A stretch of 64,000 bases of DNA from Parvimonas sp. oral taxon 393 str. F0440 (GCA_000223315.2 AFUS01000005.1:248001-312000), one strand, 5' to 3'; counted from the stretch's first letter, positions 9,514 through 19,331 are shown. Translations and numbers: made by a program. The notes: generated by a model from the letters alone, not told the origin.

Positions 9514-10427
9514 AATAACTCCTTATTAAATTCCAATCCTGTTTTATTTAAAATACTGAAAAAATACTCATCAGGCAAAACCATAAAACTTAACTTTTTC
9601 TTTGTAATAGGATGTAAAAATTCAAGATAGTAGGAATGTAACATCTGTCCATTAGCCTTTATCTTTTCATTCTTATTTCCATAAGTTTCATCTCCTATGA
9701 TAGGATGATTTAGACTGTTGAAATGAACTCTTATCTGATGAGTTCGTCCGGTATGCAGTGTAACATCAACTAATGAAAATTTTAAATTTGAAGTTAAGAT
9801 ATTATATTCTGTAAGTGCCTCTTTTCCAGATTTACTTTTTACACTCATCTTTTTTCTGTCTTTTTCATCTCTTCCAATAGGCTTATCTATAAATCCATTC
9901 TCTTTAGAAAAACTTCCATTACAGATTGCTAAATATTTTTTATTAATTTCTCTATTGGCAAACATTTCAACCAATTTTAAATGGGTTTCGTCGTCCTTTG
10001 CACAAATTATAAGACCTGTTGTATCTTTATCAAGTCTGTGAACAATTCCGGGTCTTTCGGAATTAATCATTGATAATTTACAATGATTTAAAAGAGCATT
10101 AACCAAAGTATGTTCTTCATTTCCCACAGCCGGATGAACAACCATATTTCTAGGTTTATTTATAATTATGATATAATCATCTTCATATACAATATCTAAA
10201 TCTATATCTTCAGCAACTAATGTAATTTCTTTCTTCTCAGGAATAGAAACTGTAATTTCATCTCCTATTTCTAAAATTACATTCGGCTTTATATTTTTAT
10301 TATTTACAAAAACTAATTTATCTTTTATCAATTTTTGAATTGAAGTCCTTGATAAATTAGAAATTTTTTCGGATAAAAAAACATCACATCTAATTTTTTT
10401 ATCACTAATATATTTTAATTCTGTCAA
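9495..10427 (-). CDS. RluA/RluD family rRNA pseudouridine synthase
   Basis: 310 residues: an N-terminal S4 RNA-binding domain (about 12 to 60) followed by the catalytic domain with [10 protein letters not shown] (catalytic Asp, about residue 135), and GRTHQIRVH. It converts uridine to pseudouridine in rRNA; the exact target base cannot be told from sequence. The start appears to be TTG at 10427, just after ung, with GGAG overlapping the ung end. It is the neighbour of lspA, as in many Firmicutes. Confidence 0.93.
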   Translation of the reverse strand: MTELKYISDKKIRCDVFLSEKISNLSRTSIQKLIKDKLVFVNNKNIKPNVILEIGDEITVSIPEKKEITLVAEDIDLDIVYEDDYIIIINKPRNMVVHPAVGNEEHTLVNALLNHCKLSMINSERPGIVHRLDKDTTGLIICAKDDETHLKLVEMFANREINKKYLAICNGSFSKENGFIDKPIGRDEKDRKKMSVKSKSGKEALTEYNILTSNLKFSLVDVTLHTGRTHQIRVHFNSLNHPIIGDETYGNKNEKIKANGQMLHSYYLEFLHPITKKKLSFMVLPDEYFFSILNKTGLEFNKELLCKVKD

Positions 10428-10430
10428 AAA

Positions 10431-11099
10431 TTACACTCTCCAATCTATCGGTTTAACTCCCTTGCTAATCAAAAATTCATTAGCCTTAGAAAATGGCTTA
10501 CTTCCAAAAAATCCTCGATGAGCAGAAAAAGGAGAAGGATGTGTACTTGTAATTATAAAATTATTTTCATCTTTTTTTATCAAATTACTCTTTGAAATAG
10601 CAAAGCTACCCCAAAGAATAAAAACTTTAGGATAATCAAAATTTGAAATTATTTCAATTACTCTGTCTGTGAAAATTTGCCAACCTATATCTTTATGTGA
10701 ATTTGGCTTTGCCTTCTCAACAGTTAGTGTAGCATTTAATAAAAATACACCTTGTTCAACCCAAGCAGTTAAATCCCCATGATTTGGAGGAGTTATCCCT
10801 AAATCTGAATTTAATTCAAGATATATATTTCGAAGTGAAGGAGGTATTTTCTCTCCTCTATTTACTGAAAAACTCATTCCATTAGCCTGATTTACACCAT
10901 GATATGGATCTTGTCCTATGATAATAACCTTGATGTCTTTTGGAGATATTTTATCAAAAATAGTAAAAACACATTTATTGGGTGGAAATATAGTTTTATT
11001 TTTATATTCCTCATTTAAAAAGTTTTTCATCTTAACAAAATAGTCTTTTTTAAATTCATCCTTTAAATATTCATTCCAAGCTCCATAATTAGACATCAT
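10431..11099 (-). CDS. ung: Uracil-DNA glycosylase
   Basis: Family 1 UDG removing uracil from DNA at the start of base excision repair. 222 residues. The catalytic water-activating motif is GQDPYHG (about 63 to 69), and HPSPFSAHRGF is the DNA-intercalating leucine-loop region, with S/A differences from the HPSPLSA consensus. AAGGAG lies at the end of lspA, and the start is one of two adjacent ATG codons. Confidence 0.97.
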   Translation of the reverse strand: MMSNYGAWNEYLKDEFKKDYFVKMKNFLNEEYKNKTIFPPNKCVFTIFDKISPKDIKVIIIGQDPYHGVNQANGMSFSVNRGEKIPPSLRNIYLELNSDLGITPPNHGDLTAWVEQGVFLLNATLTVEKAKPNSHKDIGWQIFTDRVIEIISNFDYPKVFILWGSFAISKSNLIKKDENNFIITSTHPSPFSAHRGFFGSKPFSKANEFLISKGVKPIDWRV

Positions 11100-11100
11100 C

Positions 11101-11553
11101 TTAATTCTCCTTTTTAGTAAATGATAAAACTATAAGTAAGAAACAGGCTACACAAATATAAATATCTGCAAAATTAAAAACCGGAAAATCATATAGCCCA
11201 CCAAATCTTGTATGAATAAAATCCACAACAAAAGAATATCTAATTCTATCTATACAATTTCCCAATGCTCCACAAGCAATTAAAGCAAATAGGATTTGTT
11301 CAACTTTAGACATTTTTTCTTTATTTTTACTTATATAAAATAAAATTCCAAAAAATGCAACCAAAGAAATAAAAACAAAGAAATATTTATATCCTTTAAA
11401 ACTACCAAAAGCTACTCCTGTATTTTCTACATAAGTAAATTCTAGCCAATTTTTAATTAAAACTACAGAATCAGCACCTTTTAAATTGGCTACTGTAATA
11501 TATTTTGTAAGTTGGTCTAAAATTAATCCAACAATTATAATTACGTATATCAT
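11101..11553 (-). CDS. lspA: Lipoprotein signal peptidase (signal peptidase II)
   Basis: 150-residue integral membrane aspartyl protease that cleaves prolipoprotein signal peptides. Four hydrophobic segments are visible. The catalytic aspartates lie in the conserved GNCIDRIR/VVDFI and FNFADIYI segments, and the ENTGVAFG motif is present. It overlaps the end of ylmH by four bases (ATGA type), which indicates translational coupling. Confidence 0.96.
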   Translation of the reverse strand: MIYVIIIVGLILDQLTKYITVANLKGADSVVLIKNWLEFTYVENTGVAFGSFKGYKYFFVFISLVAFFGILFYISKNKEKMSKVEQILFALIACGALGNCIDRIRYSFVVDFIHTRFGGLYDFPVFNFADIYICVACFLLIVLSFTKKEN

Positions 11554-12329
11554 ATAGAATACCTCTTAATATTGACAACAAATTTATTCTTTTTAGTTAA
11601 GCCTCCAAAATTATCGACTTTGAATTTTCCTTCTTTTCTTATTGAAATAATATCATTTTCGTTTATCTTCTTGTCAAAGTCTTTATATTCCTCATAATTC
11701 AAATTTACATTTCCGGCTTTAATGTATTTTTGAGCAATCTCTCTTGAAGTTCTAGCAAGTTCTTTAACAAAGCAGTCCAATCTCAAACCGGAAACTATTA
11801 TTTTTTCATCCTCATATTTTTTAAAATTAGATGGAATAAAATTATTATTCAAAATTTCCAATTTTAAATCTTGCCCTGCAAATTTTAATCCATTAGAAAA
11901 TAAAAATGTTCCTATCGGCTTCAAACAATAAATATACCAATATCCGTCAACTTTTATTATTTCTCCGACTTTTTCACGATTTATTCCCAAATGGAGAATA
12001 CTTCCCAAAATATTTCTATGTTCTATTCCTGAAATATCTTTAAATTTCAAAGTTTCTAAATAATCATTTAAGGAATAGTTTTCTCTATAAAAAATTAAAA
12101 TTTTTCTCTCATAATCTTCTTCACTAAAGATAATATCAAAATTCAAATCTATATTTTTTAAAATTCTCTCTACATATTTAAACTCCAATGGTGTAAAAAA
12201 ATTAGAAACAAATACATCTTTATAGTTTTTTTCCATAGAAACAAGACCATCTAAAAATTTATTGATGGTCTTTTTTATTTCTAAATTATTAATATTATCT
12301 AATATCTTTATTTTATCAAATGATTTCAT
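11550..12329 (-). CDS. ylmH: YlmH family S4-domain RNA-binding protein
   Basis: 259 residues with a C-terminal S4 domain (about 180 to 240: SGLRLDCFVKELARTSREIA). Its position between sepF and lspA is the classic cell-division cluster arrangement of Firmicutes. B. subtilis YlmH belongs to the RqcP-related S4 proteins and has been linked to ribosome rescue and division. The role here is by homology only. Confidence 0.88.
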   Translation of the reverse strand: MKSFDKIKILDNINNLEIKKTINKFLDGLVSMEKNYKDVFVSNFFTPLEFKYVERILKNIDLNFDIIFSEEDYERKILIFYRENYSLNDYLETLKFKDISGIEHRNILGSILHLGINREKVGEIIKVDGYWYIYCLKPIGTFLFSNGLKFAGQDLKLEILNNNFIPSNFKKYEDEKIIVSGLRLDCFVKELARTSREIAQKYIKAGNVNLNYEEYKDFDKKINENDIISIRKEGKFKVDNFGGLTKKNKFVVNIKRYSI

Positions 12330-12333
12330 TTAA

Positions 12334-12804
12334 TTATATTTGATAAAATCCGTTGTTTTCAATTTGATCTTTAACTTTTCCGTCGATATCAATTCCCTTA
12401 GGAGCTAAGATAAAAATATCTTTTGTAACTTTTTGGATTTTTCCTGATAGAGAATAAATTCCTCCGCTTACAAAATCAAAAATTTGTCTTTTCTTATCAA
12501 CTTCCAACATTTCTAAATTTAAAACAACAACTTTTCCTTTTAAAACATCGTCTAAAACTTGTGTTCCATCATCGAAAGTAATTGGTTCTCTAATAGAAAT
12601 CAAAAATCTGCTAATATTTGGCATTGTAACTATATTGGATTTTTCCTTTTCAAAAGCTAATTTACTACTAGCACTTCTAGCATAACTTTCTCCTACTGAT
12701 TTAGCTTGTTTTTCTACAACTTCCTCTTCTTCATAATCTTCATATTCGTCATCTAAGTCATCACTTCCAACAAATTTTTTAATTTTGTCCATAAAACCTG
12801 CCAT
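12334..12804 (-). CDS. sepF: Cell division protein SepF
   Basis: 156-residue FtsZ-binding membrane anchor. The N-terminal amphipathic helix is MAGFMDKIKKFVG, followed by an acidic linker rich in E, D and Y. The C-terminal SepF domain covers about 75 to 150 (DGTQVLDDVLKGKVVVLNLE, then FDFVSGGIYSLSG). I choose ATG 12804 rather than 12819 because the upstream ATG is part of AGGAGG. It has normal length. Confidence 0.93.
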   Translation of the reverse strand: MAGFMDKIKKFVGSDDLDDEYEDYEEEEVVEKQAKSVGESYARSASSKLAFEKEKSNIVTMPNISRFLISIREPITFDDGTQVLDDVLKGKVVVLNLEMLEVDKKRQIFDFVSGGIYSLSGKIQKVTKDIFILAPKGIDIDGKVKDQIENNGFYQI

Positions 12805-12897
12805 AATATTCCTCCTCATTTTTTTATATTTTTTATAACAAATGAAAATTTAAAATTTTCTAATTGTAAGCTTTCTTATTTTTTATTTCGAAGCAAC

Positions 12898-12948
12898 AAG
12901 GTTCCCGGGTACCCACCCGATGCGAAGCATCGTGGAAGGGTGGGAGTC
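12898..12948. repeat. GC-rich palindromic island (REP-like) between yggS and sepF
   Basis: A 50-base island that is mostly G/C stands in sequence that is otherwise about 70 % A/T. It holds nested palindromes: CCCACCC (12912..12918) pairs with GGGTGGG (12938..12944), and inside it GATGC (12919..12923) pairs with GCATC (12927..12931) around a GAA loop; GGGTACCC (12907..12914) is a further palindrome. It abuts the yggS stop codon. The T-run expected of a terminator is lacking. It resembles REP-type dispersed elements. I see no second copy in this window. Confidence 0.6.
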
Positions 12949-13647
12949 TTATTTGGAAACCACTCCATAATCTCTTTTTCCGAAAATTGAAGTTCCAATC
13001 CTAATAAGAGTTGCTCCTTCTTCTATGGCAACAGTATAATCATTACTCATTCCCATTGATAATATTTTCATATCTATATTTTTAAAATTAAGTTTTGAAA
13101 TCTCATCAAATAATGATTTCATCTTTTTAAAATAAACTCTGGTCTCTTCAGCATTCTCACAACATGGGGCAACTGTCATAAGTCCATTTACAAAAACATT
13201 ATCTCTTTTTGAAACTTCTTTTATAAAATCGAGTACATCTTCTTCAAAAATTCCTGATTTACTTTCCTCTTTTCCAATATTAACTTCAACTAAACAATTT
13301 ACAACAATTCCTTTATTTTTAGCTTCCGCTTCCAATTTGTCTAAAAGAGAAATTCTATCTAAAGAATGTATTAATTCAACTTTATCAATAATAGATTTAA
13401 CCTTATTGGTTTGAAGATGTCCAATCATATGAAATTTAATTTTTCCTTCAAAATATTCATATTTTTTTAAAATTTCTTGAACTTTATTTTCTCCAAAAGT
13501 ATTAAAGCCTAAGTCTATAGCTTCTTCAATTTTTTTAATATCAACTGTCTTTGAAACAGGTAATAAAAATATTTCATTTTCATCTCTATTTGAATTTTTA
13601 CAAGCTAGAGATATTTTTTCTCGTATATTATTTATATTTGCTTTCAT
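12949..13647 (-). CDS. YggS/PROSC family pyridoxal-phosphate homeostasis protein
   Basis: 232-residue PLP-binding protein that buffers free PLP. The PLP lysine is in the LLPVSKT segment (about residue 33). GFNTFGENKVQE, FHMIGHLQTNK and the C-terminal LSMGMSNDYTVAIEEGATLIRIGTSIFG are family signatures. The start ATG overlaps the stop of the HlyD-like gene (TAATG). Linkage with sepF and ylmH is the usual Firmicutes order. Confidence 0.95.
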   Translation of the reverse strand: MKANINNIREKISLACKNSNRDENEIFLLPVSKTVDIKKIEEAIDLGFNTFGENKVQEILKKYEYFEGKIKFHMIGHLQTNKVKSIIDKVELIHSLDRISLLDKLEAEAKNKGIVVNCLVEVNIGKEESKSGIFEEDVLDFIKEVSKRDNVFVNGLMTVAPCCENAEETRVYFKKMKSLFDEISKLNFKNIDMKILSMGMSNDYTVAIEEGATLIRIGTSIFGKRDYGVVSK

Positions 13648-14782
13648 TACTTTAAAATTGCACCTTCTTTAAATTTACTTGCATCTTTCAATATATTAGA
13701 AAAAATTCCAACTGAACCATTTTTCGAATCAATATAAACTTTTGAATTTACCTTATCAATATAGTTAACTTTAACCTTTACTCTTGTTATATTATTAAAA
13801 GAATCTACAGTCAAAACATAGTACTCATCACCTTGAGATATAAGAGCAGTTATTGGAAGCTCATAAGAACTATAAACAGTCTTTATTACATTTAAGTCAA
13901 TAAATCTCTTATCTGAAATTTCATTAAAAGCTGATGAAAATTCAGCAACTATTAAATCATATTCTTCACCTGTCTTTAGCCTTTTAATTATTCCTGTAGC
14001 AACCGAATCTCCTATATTGACCTTTATTTTCTTTTCCACATCTATATCTTCCAAAGTCCCTTTTTTAACTCTAATACATAAATAATATTTCAAATTATCT
14101 ACAATTTTTATTCCATCAATACTTGAAATACTATTAGAACTATCAAAGTTAAAATCTTTTTCATCTATAGATTCTATAACAGAAAAATCATATACATTCT
14201 CCAGGCCGTCGATTTTATTTAATACAACTCCGGAATTTTTAGAAACAATTTTTCCTGTATTGATAGTATCATTTATTAATGAATATCTGAAAAGTTTATC
14301 TGAGCTATATTTTTTCCCAAAAGCAATTTTACTCTGTTCACTTGAAAGTATTTCAAAGGTCTTTGCAAAATCTTTATCTCTAACAAATTTTAAAATATTT
14401 TCTAAATCAATTTTTTCCACTTTAGAATCTTTATTATCCGCTTGGTTTTTTAATGACTGAACTTTTTCGGATAAATAATCTTTAAAATTTTGATCAATTT
14501 GTGAAACATCAACTTCGCCTATTTCTTTGTTAACACCAATTTTTGAACTATCAACTTCTATATTGCTTTTCCCAATGTAATATAGGTACTCATCCTTTAT
14601 AACTAATGCTTTAGATAAAATGTTTAAATCATAAGTCTTAGGATTTTCTAAAACCATTATATCATTATTTAGATTTTTACTAAAAAAATATTTTTTATTA
14701 AAAACAAACTTACAAATATAATTATAATGACAAAACCAAAATGTTCCTTAGCATTAGGTAAAATTCCTTTGCGTTTCTTCAT
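13647..14782 (-). CDS. HlyD-domain/efflux-adaptor-like membrane protein of the division cluster (frameshift)
   Basis: Restored length about 378 residues. The N-terminus begins MKKRKGILPNAKEH and has one transmembrane segment (about 17 to 32). The rest is extracytoplasmic, with a central helical part and short lipoyl/barrel-like segments (for example NTGKIVSKNSGVVLNKIDGLE and VNIGDSVATG), as in clostridial proteins annotated HlyD-family adaptor upstream of yggS-sepF. The given sequence stops early after the membrane segment; one more base in the A7 run 14682..14688 joins it to the remainder at 14657. No transporter partner is nearby, so a role in division or envelope is inference. Confidence 0.7.
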
Positions 14783-14811
14783 ATAATACCCATTAGTTCT
14801 AATTTATAATA

Positions 14812-16096
14812 TTATAGATTACTATTCTTATAAATTATATCCTCTCTCTTTGGACCGTTAGAAATCATTTTAACAGGAACTTCCAATTCTTTTTCGATAA
14901 ATTCTATATATTCTCTACATTCAATCGGTAGTTCTTCATAATTTTTAATTCCTCTAATGTCTCTATTCCAACCTTTTAAAACTTTCCAAACCGGATTTGC
15001 CTTTTCAAGCTTATCAGTTGTTGGAAAATCTCTAGTAATTTCACCGTCAATTTCATATCCAACACAGATAGGAATTTCTTCCAAATATCCTAAAGCGTCA
15101 ATAACAGTCAACACTGCTTCCGTACTTCCTTGAACTCTACATCCATATCTTGAAGCTACTGCATCAAAAAATCCTACACGTCTTGGTCTTCCTGTTGTAG
15201 CACCATATTCACCCTTATCTCCGCCACGTTTTCGTAGTTCTTCCGCTTCTTCTCCAAAAATTTCACTAACAAAAGCACCTGCTCCTACAGCACTTGAATA
15301 TGCTTTAACAACAGTAACAATATCTGTAATTGCATAAGGTGGAATTCCCGCACCAATTGCTCCATATCCTGCTAAAGTAGATGAAGAAGTAACCATTGGA
15401 TATATTCCATGATCTGTATCTTTTAATGAACCAAGTTGTCCTTCAAGTAAAATCTTCTTTCCTGATTTTATAGCATCATTTAAGAATTTTGATACATCAC
15501 ATACATAAGGCTTGATTGCATCTCTCCAAACAAGCATAAGTTCATATAACTCTTTTGCATCAATTTTTTCTTTATGATATAAATTTTCTAAAATTACATT
15601 CTTGTATTCCACTACCCTTTGAACCTTTTCAAATAAATTATCTCCAAATAATTCATTAACTTGAAAACCGATTTTTGCATATTTATCTGAATAACAAGGT
15701 GCAATTCCTGATTTTGTAGAACCGAATGAATTTTTTCCAAGTCTTTCTTCTTCATAAGAATCAAAATCAATATGATAAGGCATTACAAGTTGTGCTCTGT
15801 CTGAAACTAAAATATTAAGATCAGGAACATATTTTTTCCTTCAAATACTCAATTTCTTTAAGTAAATAAGGTATATTAAGTGCTACACCATTACCTATTA
15901 CTGATGTCGTATGTTTGTAAAAAACTCCTGAAGGCAATAAATGTAAGGCAAATCTTCCATATTCATTTATGATAGTATGTCCCGCATTGGAACCACCTTG
16001 AAATCTAACAATAATATCAGCATTTTCAGCTAACATATCTGTTATTTTTCCCTTTCCTTCATCTCCCCAGTTTGCTCCTACTACTGCTTTAACCAT
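14812..16096 (-). CDS. purA: Adenylosuccinate synthetase (frameshift)
   Basis: Catalyses the GTP-dependent first step from IMP to AMP. The N-terminus [17 protein letters not shown] is the P-loop GDEGKGK, followed by the IMP-binding GSNAGHT. Later motifs are [12 protein letters not shown] and TTGRPRR, with GPKRED near the end. The frame breaks after residue 90 (ending KEKICS) and resumes upstream of [13 protein letters not shown]; removing one base from the T6 run at 15832..15837 gives [23 protein letters not shown] and a protein of about 428 residues, the normal length. This is the only break explained best by an extra rather than a missing base. Confidence 0.93.
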
Positions 16097-16110
16097 AGTT
16101 CCTCCTAATA

Positions 16111-16722
16111 TTAAAATAAAAATTTATAATAAAATCCAATATTATATAAATATATTGTCCAGCTAAAAAACACAAGTCCTACTAAAGAACCAAGAACAAC
16201 ATCCGAAAACCAATGTACACCTACAATAATTCTACTTATTGCAATACTTAGACCAAATAAAATACCGACAGCCAACCAAAAAGGTAATGAACTGTGTCCT
16301 TTAAATAAAACATACATAATTGAAGGATAAAAACTCAATCCTATGCAAGAATGTCCACTTGGGAAACTATATCCCCAGTATTTTATATCAGAATTTGAAA
16401 CCGGACGTTCTCTTCTAAATAAAAATTTAAAAGAGTTTAAAAATATCATATTAAAGAGTGACGAATTTAAAATCGCACTGGCTAGTACATAATTTTTTTC
16501 AGAAACAGAATAGAAAAAAATCGGAAAAATAATAATAAGTGAAGTTACAACATCACCCATTGATGTTATATGTTTCATTGAAGTTTTTAAAAATCTTAAA
16601 TTATTATTTTGAAAAAATTCTTTTAATTTTAAATCTATTATAAAATTCTGTTTCTTTAATTTATTTCCAACTACTGATGTAAAAGCAAATACAACAATAG
16701 TAAAGATAATCAAATATAACAT
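16111..16722 (-). CDS. PAP2 superfamily membrane phosphatase (first of pair)
   Basis: 203 residues with five or six hydrophobic segments. The three PAP2 motifs are present: [15 protein letters not shown] and [13 protein letters not shown], giving the catalytic His/Asp. Likely substrates are lipid phosphates such as undecaprenyl pyrophosphate or phosphatidylglycerol phosphate. The start is ATG 16722, with GGAGGG upstream and overlapping the stop of the neighbouring PAP2 gene by one base (TAATG), which indicates coupling. Confidence 0.9.
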   Translation of the reverse strand: MLYLIIFTIVVFAFTSVVGNKLKKQNFIIDLKLKEFFQNNNLRFLKTSMKHITSMGDVVTSLIIIFPIFFYSVSEKNYVLASAILNSSLFNMIFLNSFKFLFRRERPVSNSDIKYWGYSFPSGHSCIGLSFYPSIMYVLFKGHSSLPFWLAVGILFGLSIAISRIIVGVHWFSDVVLGSLVGLVFFSWTIYLYNIGFYYKFLF

Positions 16723-17351
16723 TAAACCCTCCAAAAATTAAGATATAGAAATTTTGCTAAATTATAACAAAAATATCCTAAAATAAGTCCTAGAATAACA
16801 TCAGTTGGCCAATGAACCCCTAAAATCACTCTACTTATAGCAACCAAAAGTATAAGTATATAAACAATTATATCAAAAAACCTACTTTTAATTTTATCGG
16901 CTAATAAAAATCTAAAGGTTAAATAAAAAGCTGATATATTCATAGAATGTCCACTTGGATAACTAAAGCCCCCCATATTTATAACAAAAAATTCAACAGG
17001 CCTTTTTCTTGATACAATATATTTTATTAACTCATTTAAAGCATATACAACCAATAATGTAATAATTAGAAACAAAAACGCTTTTTTTAAATTATTATAA
17101 TAAAAATATATTCCAAATGGAACAAACAAGATAATACAAGTTTTTCCATCTCCCAAAGATGTTATAAATTTAGTAAAATTCAGGAGAATAGCATTTTTAA
17201 TAAAAATATTATTATTTTGAACTGAAGTCATTATTTTATAATCAATACTTTCAGTTAATTCAATACTCTTTAAATAAAAACCAAATAAAATACTACCTAA
17301 TATAATTACAGAAAATAAAACAACAAATTGTCTTAATTTTATTTTTTCCAT
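16722..17351 (-). CDS. PAP2 superfamily membrane phosphatase (second of pair)
   Basis: 209 residues. Motifs are VSRKRPVE, SYPSGHSMN and SRVILGVHWPTDV. It is similar in layout to the downstream gene but clearly diverged, so an old duplication is likely. An N-terminal hydrophobic segment (about 8 to 28) precedes an extracytoplasmic loop. GGAGG lies before the ATG. It is first of a two-gene unit. Confidence 0.9.
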   Translation of the reverse strand: MEKIKLRQFVVLFSVIILGSILFGFYLKSIELTESIDYKIMTSVQNNNIFIKNAILLNFTKFITSLGDGKTCIILFVPFGIYFYYNNLKKAFLFLIITLLVVYALNELIKYIVSRKRPVEFFVINMGGFSYPSGHSMNISAFYLTFRFLLADKIKSRFFDIIVYILILLVAISRVILGVHWPTDVILGLILGYFCYNLAKFLYLNFWRV

Positions 17352-17501
17352 TTTTCCTCCTAAATCAGACTAATTATATCATAAATTGACTTATTAATCA
17401 AAAATTTTAACATTTTTAATAAAAAACTACTATAAAATTACAAAAATTTAACAGTAGTTTATTTTAAAATTAATCATTCAAAAAAATTTTTTAAATCTTA
17501 T

Positions 17502-17533
17502 AAAAAAAGGTTCAGCTCATATTGAGCTGAACC
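17502..17533 (-). terminator. Rho-independent terminator of the glutaredoxin gene
   Basis: On the minus strand a perfect 11-bp stem (GGTTCAGCTCA/TGAGCTGAACC, 3-base loop) is followed by seven T. It lies 20 bases after the stop codon. Confidence 0.9.
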
Positions 17534-17553
17534 AATAATTTTTTAATTTAATA

Positions 17554-17784
17554 TTATAATCCTAATACTTTTGATAATTCAGCTTTGTCAAAGCCAACCA
17601 TTTCTACATCATCAACACAAATTACAGGAACACCCATATGTCCTTTTGCCATTAATTCTTTTCTGGCTTCTAAATCTGTTGAAACATTTTTTTCAACATA
17701 TTCTACATTATTTGCCTTTAAAAATTCCTTTGCTTGTTTACAATAAGTACAAGAATCACTTGAATATACCACTACTTTTGCCAT
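17554..17784 (-). CDS. Glutaredoxin-like protein
   Basis: 76-residue thioredoxin-fold protein with a CTYC active site (residues 12 to 15), the cis-Pro segment GVPVICVDD and a C-terminal GFDKAEL. It resembles NrdH/Grx-type small redoxins, whose electron donor or acceptor cannot be told from sequence. It is monocistronic, with its own promoter and terminator. GGGGG precedes the ATG. Confidence 0.93.
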   Translation of the reverse strand: MAKVVVYSSDSCTYCKQAKEFLKANNVEYVEKNVSTDLEARKELMAKGHMGVPVICVDDVEMVGFDKAELSKVLGL

Positions 17785-17845
17785 TTTAATTTCCCCCTAA
17801 TAGATTTTTTAATTTATAAAATATTTCCAATATTTTTACAGTAAA

Positions 17846-17875
17846 TTTATACCCTTTGATTTTTTATTTAAACAA
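17846..17875 (-). promoter_or_regulatory. Candidate promoter of the glutaredoxin gene
   Basis: Minus strand TTGTTT, 18-base spacer, TATAAA, about 60 bases before the start codon. Confidence 0.4.
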
Positions 17876-17914
17876 AGTATAAATTATTTTTATCTTATAA
17901 AAGTATAAATAATT
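17874..17914. repeat. Direct repeat next to the glutaredoxin promoter
   Basis: Two 15-base copies, AAAGTATAAATTATT (17874..17888) and AAAGTATAAATAATT (17900..17914), differ at one base and are 26 bases apart start to start. They sit just upstream of the -35 hexamer, as a regulator site might. Confidence 0.35.
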
Positions 17915-17934
17915 CTAATTTTAGTTTTAATCAG

Positions 17935-18777
17935 CTATAAGTTTTCATACTCTCTTGCAATGTTTTTAAAATCTTCGAGTGATAATTTTTCTGCTCTTGT
18001 CCTAGTATCTATATTTAGATTTTCTAAAACCTTAATAATTTTCTCTTTTTCAATACCGGATTTACAAAAAGAATTTAAAATAGTCTTTCTTCTATTTTCA
18101 AATCCATTTTTAATAAGTTTGAACATTGTTTTTTCATACTCAAATCTTTCCTTTTTAAGTTTCATATTTACAACTGCACTATCTACATTAGGTGCGGGAA
18201 CGAATACATTTCTTGAAACATTAAAAGCTATATTTGCATCAGCATAATATTTTACAAACATACTAATACTTGAATTATCTTTGCTATTTTCATCTGCAAC
18301 AAGTCTTTGAGCGACTTCTTTTTGAACCATTATAGTTATGGATTCCAAATCTAAATCACTTTCTAAAAGTTTTGTTATTATTGGCGTAGTTACATAATAT
18401 GGTAAGTTTGCAACCACAACTATTTTCTTTTGGATAAATTTTTCTTCAATAAGCTTTTTCAAATCTATTTTTAGAGCATCGGATTGAACGAATTCAAAAT
18501 TATCATATTCACTAAGTGTATAATCTAAAACTTCTTTCAATCTTGTATCAATCTCTATTGAAACAACTTTTCCTGCTTTTTCAAGTAAAAATTTTGTAAG
18601 AACTCCAAAACCCGGACCTATTTCTATTACTCCATATTCTTTATCCACAGCAGAAACTTCAACAATCTTTTCCAAAATATTTCTATCCGTTAAAAAATTT
18701 TGTCCAAAATTTTTGGAAAAGGAAAAACCAAATTTATCACAGATTTCCTTTATTACTGATAATTTATATAAATCCAT
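17935..18777 (-). CDS. rsmA: 16S rRNA dimethyladenosine transferase
   Basis: KsgA/Dim1 family SAM-dependent enzyme dimethylating two adjacent adenines near the 3' end of 16S rRNA. The start at 18777 (MDLYKLSVI) is preferred over 18807 because AAAGGAAG lies 7 bases before it and the upstream ATG lies inside rnmV. About 280 residues. Motifs: KNFGQNFL, the SAM site VIEIGPGFGVLT, and the catalytic NLPYYVTTPI. Confidence 0.96.
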   Translation of the reverse strand: MDLYKLSVIKEICDKFGFSFSKNFGQNFLTDRNILEKIVEVSAVDKEYGVIEIGPGFGVLTKFLLEKAGKVVSIEIDTRLKEVLDYTLSEYDNFEFVQSDALKIDLKKLIEEKFIQKKIVVVANLPYYVTTPIITKLLESDLDLESITIMVQKEVAQRLVADENSKDNSSISMFVKYYADANIAFNVSRNVFVPAPNVDSAVVNMKLKKERFEYEKTMFKLIKNGFENRRKTILNSFCKSGIEKEKIIKVLENLNIDTRTRAEKLSLEDFKNIAREYENL

Positions 18778-18778
18778 T

Positions 18779-19330
18779 TTAAACTTCCTTTCCCAAAATT
18801 TTTTCAACAGCTGTAATTAATTCACTTTCAGTTATTCCAAAACTATTTAGTCTATTAATAAATTGCTTTGAATTGCAATATCCAATTTTAAAATAATCAC
18901 AAAGTTTTTCTCTAAGCTCTTTACTATTTCCCATACCACTAATGCCTAGAGAAGTTAAAAGGCTTAAATCTATTTCATCTTTTCTTTCAAAAACAGTTAC
19001 TTTTGCATTTTCAATTGCTTCAATAATATCTTCAACCTTTGCATTTTCAACCCCGACATTGTCACCTTTAAGTGCAAGGTTTCGACTTAAAAATGCATTT
19101 TTACAGTTTGGTATTACTCTATTTATATTTTTTCTAATCTTTTCTCCTGCATAGTCGGGATCGGTAAAAACTATTATTCCACACTTTTCATTTGCCTCTT
19201 TTAATTTTTTAAGCAAATTTTTAGAAAAATGTGTTCCATTTGTTGCAATAACATCACAATCAAAGGCAGATTTTACTTTTGAAATATCATCTTTCCCCTC
19301 AACTACTATTATTTCTTTAATTTTTTTCAT
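18779..19330 (-). CDS. rnmV: Ribonuclease M5
   Basis: 183-residue Toprim nuclease that matures 5S rRNA. The Toprim motif is EIIVVEGKDDISKV with acidic FTDPDYAGEKIR (DxD type). It directly precedes rsmA, as in most Firmicutes. It is relevant to the unusual 5S array at 39.9 to 40.4 kb. Confidence 0.95.
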   Translation of the reverse strand: MKKIKEIIVVEGKDDISKVKSAFDCDVIATNGTHFSKNLLKKLKEANEKCGIIVFTDPDYAGEKIRKNINRVIPNCKNAFLSRNLALKGDNVGVENAKVEDIIEAIENAKVTVFERKDEIDLSLLTSLGISGMGNSKELREKLCDYFKIGYCNSKQFINRLNSFGITESELITAVEKILGKEV

Positions 19331-19331
19331 T

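Noticed and set aside
15821-15840. purA and rapZ frames both end in Cys codons near TGA, which suggested selenocysteine recoding because tRNA-Sec is present
   Set aside because: The downstream homologous sequence is in another frame, so a frameshift is needed; reading TGA as Sec would not restore either protein.
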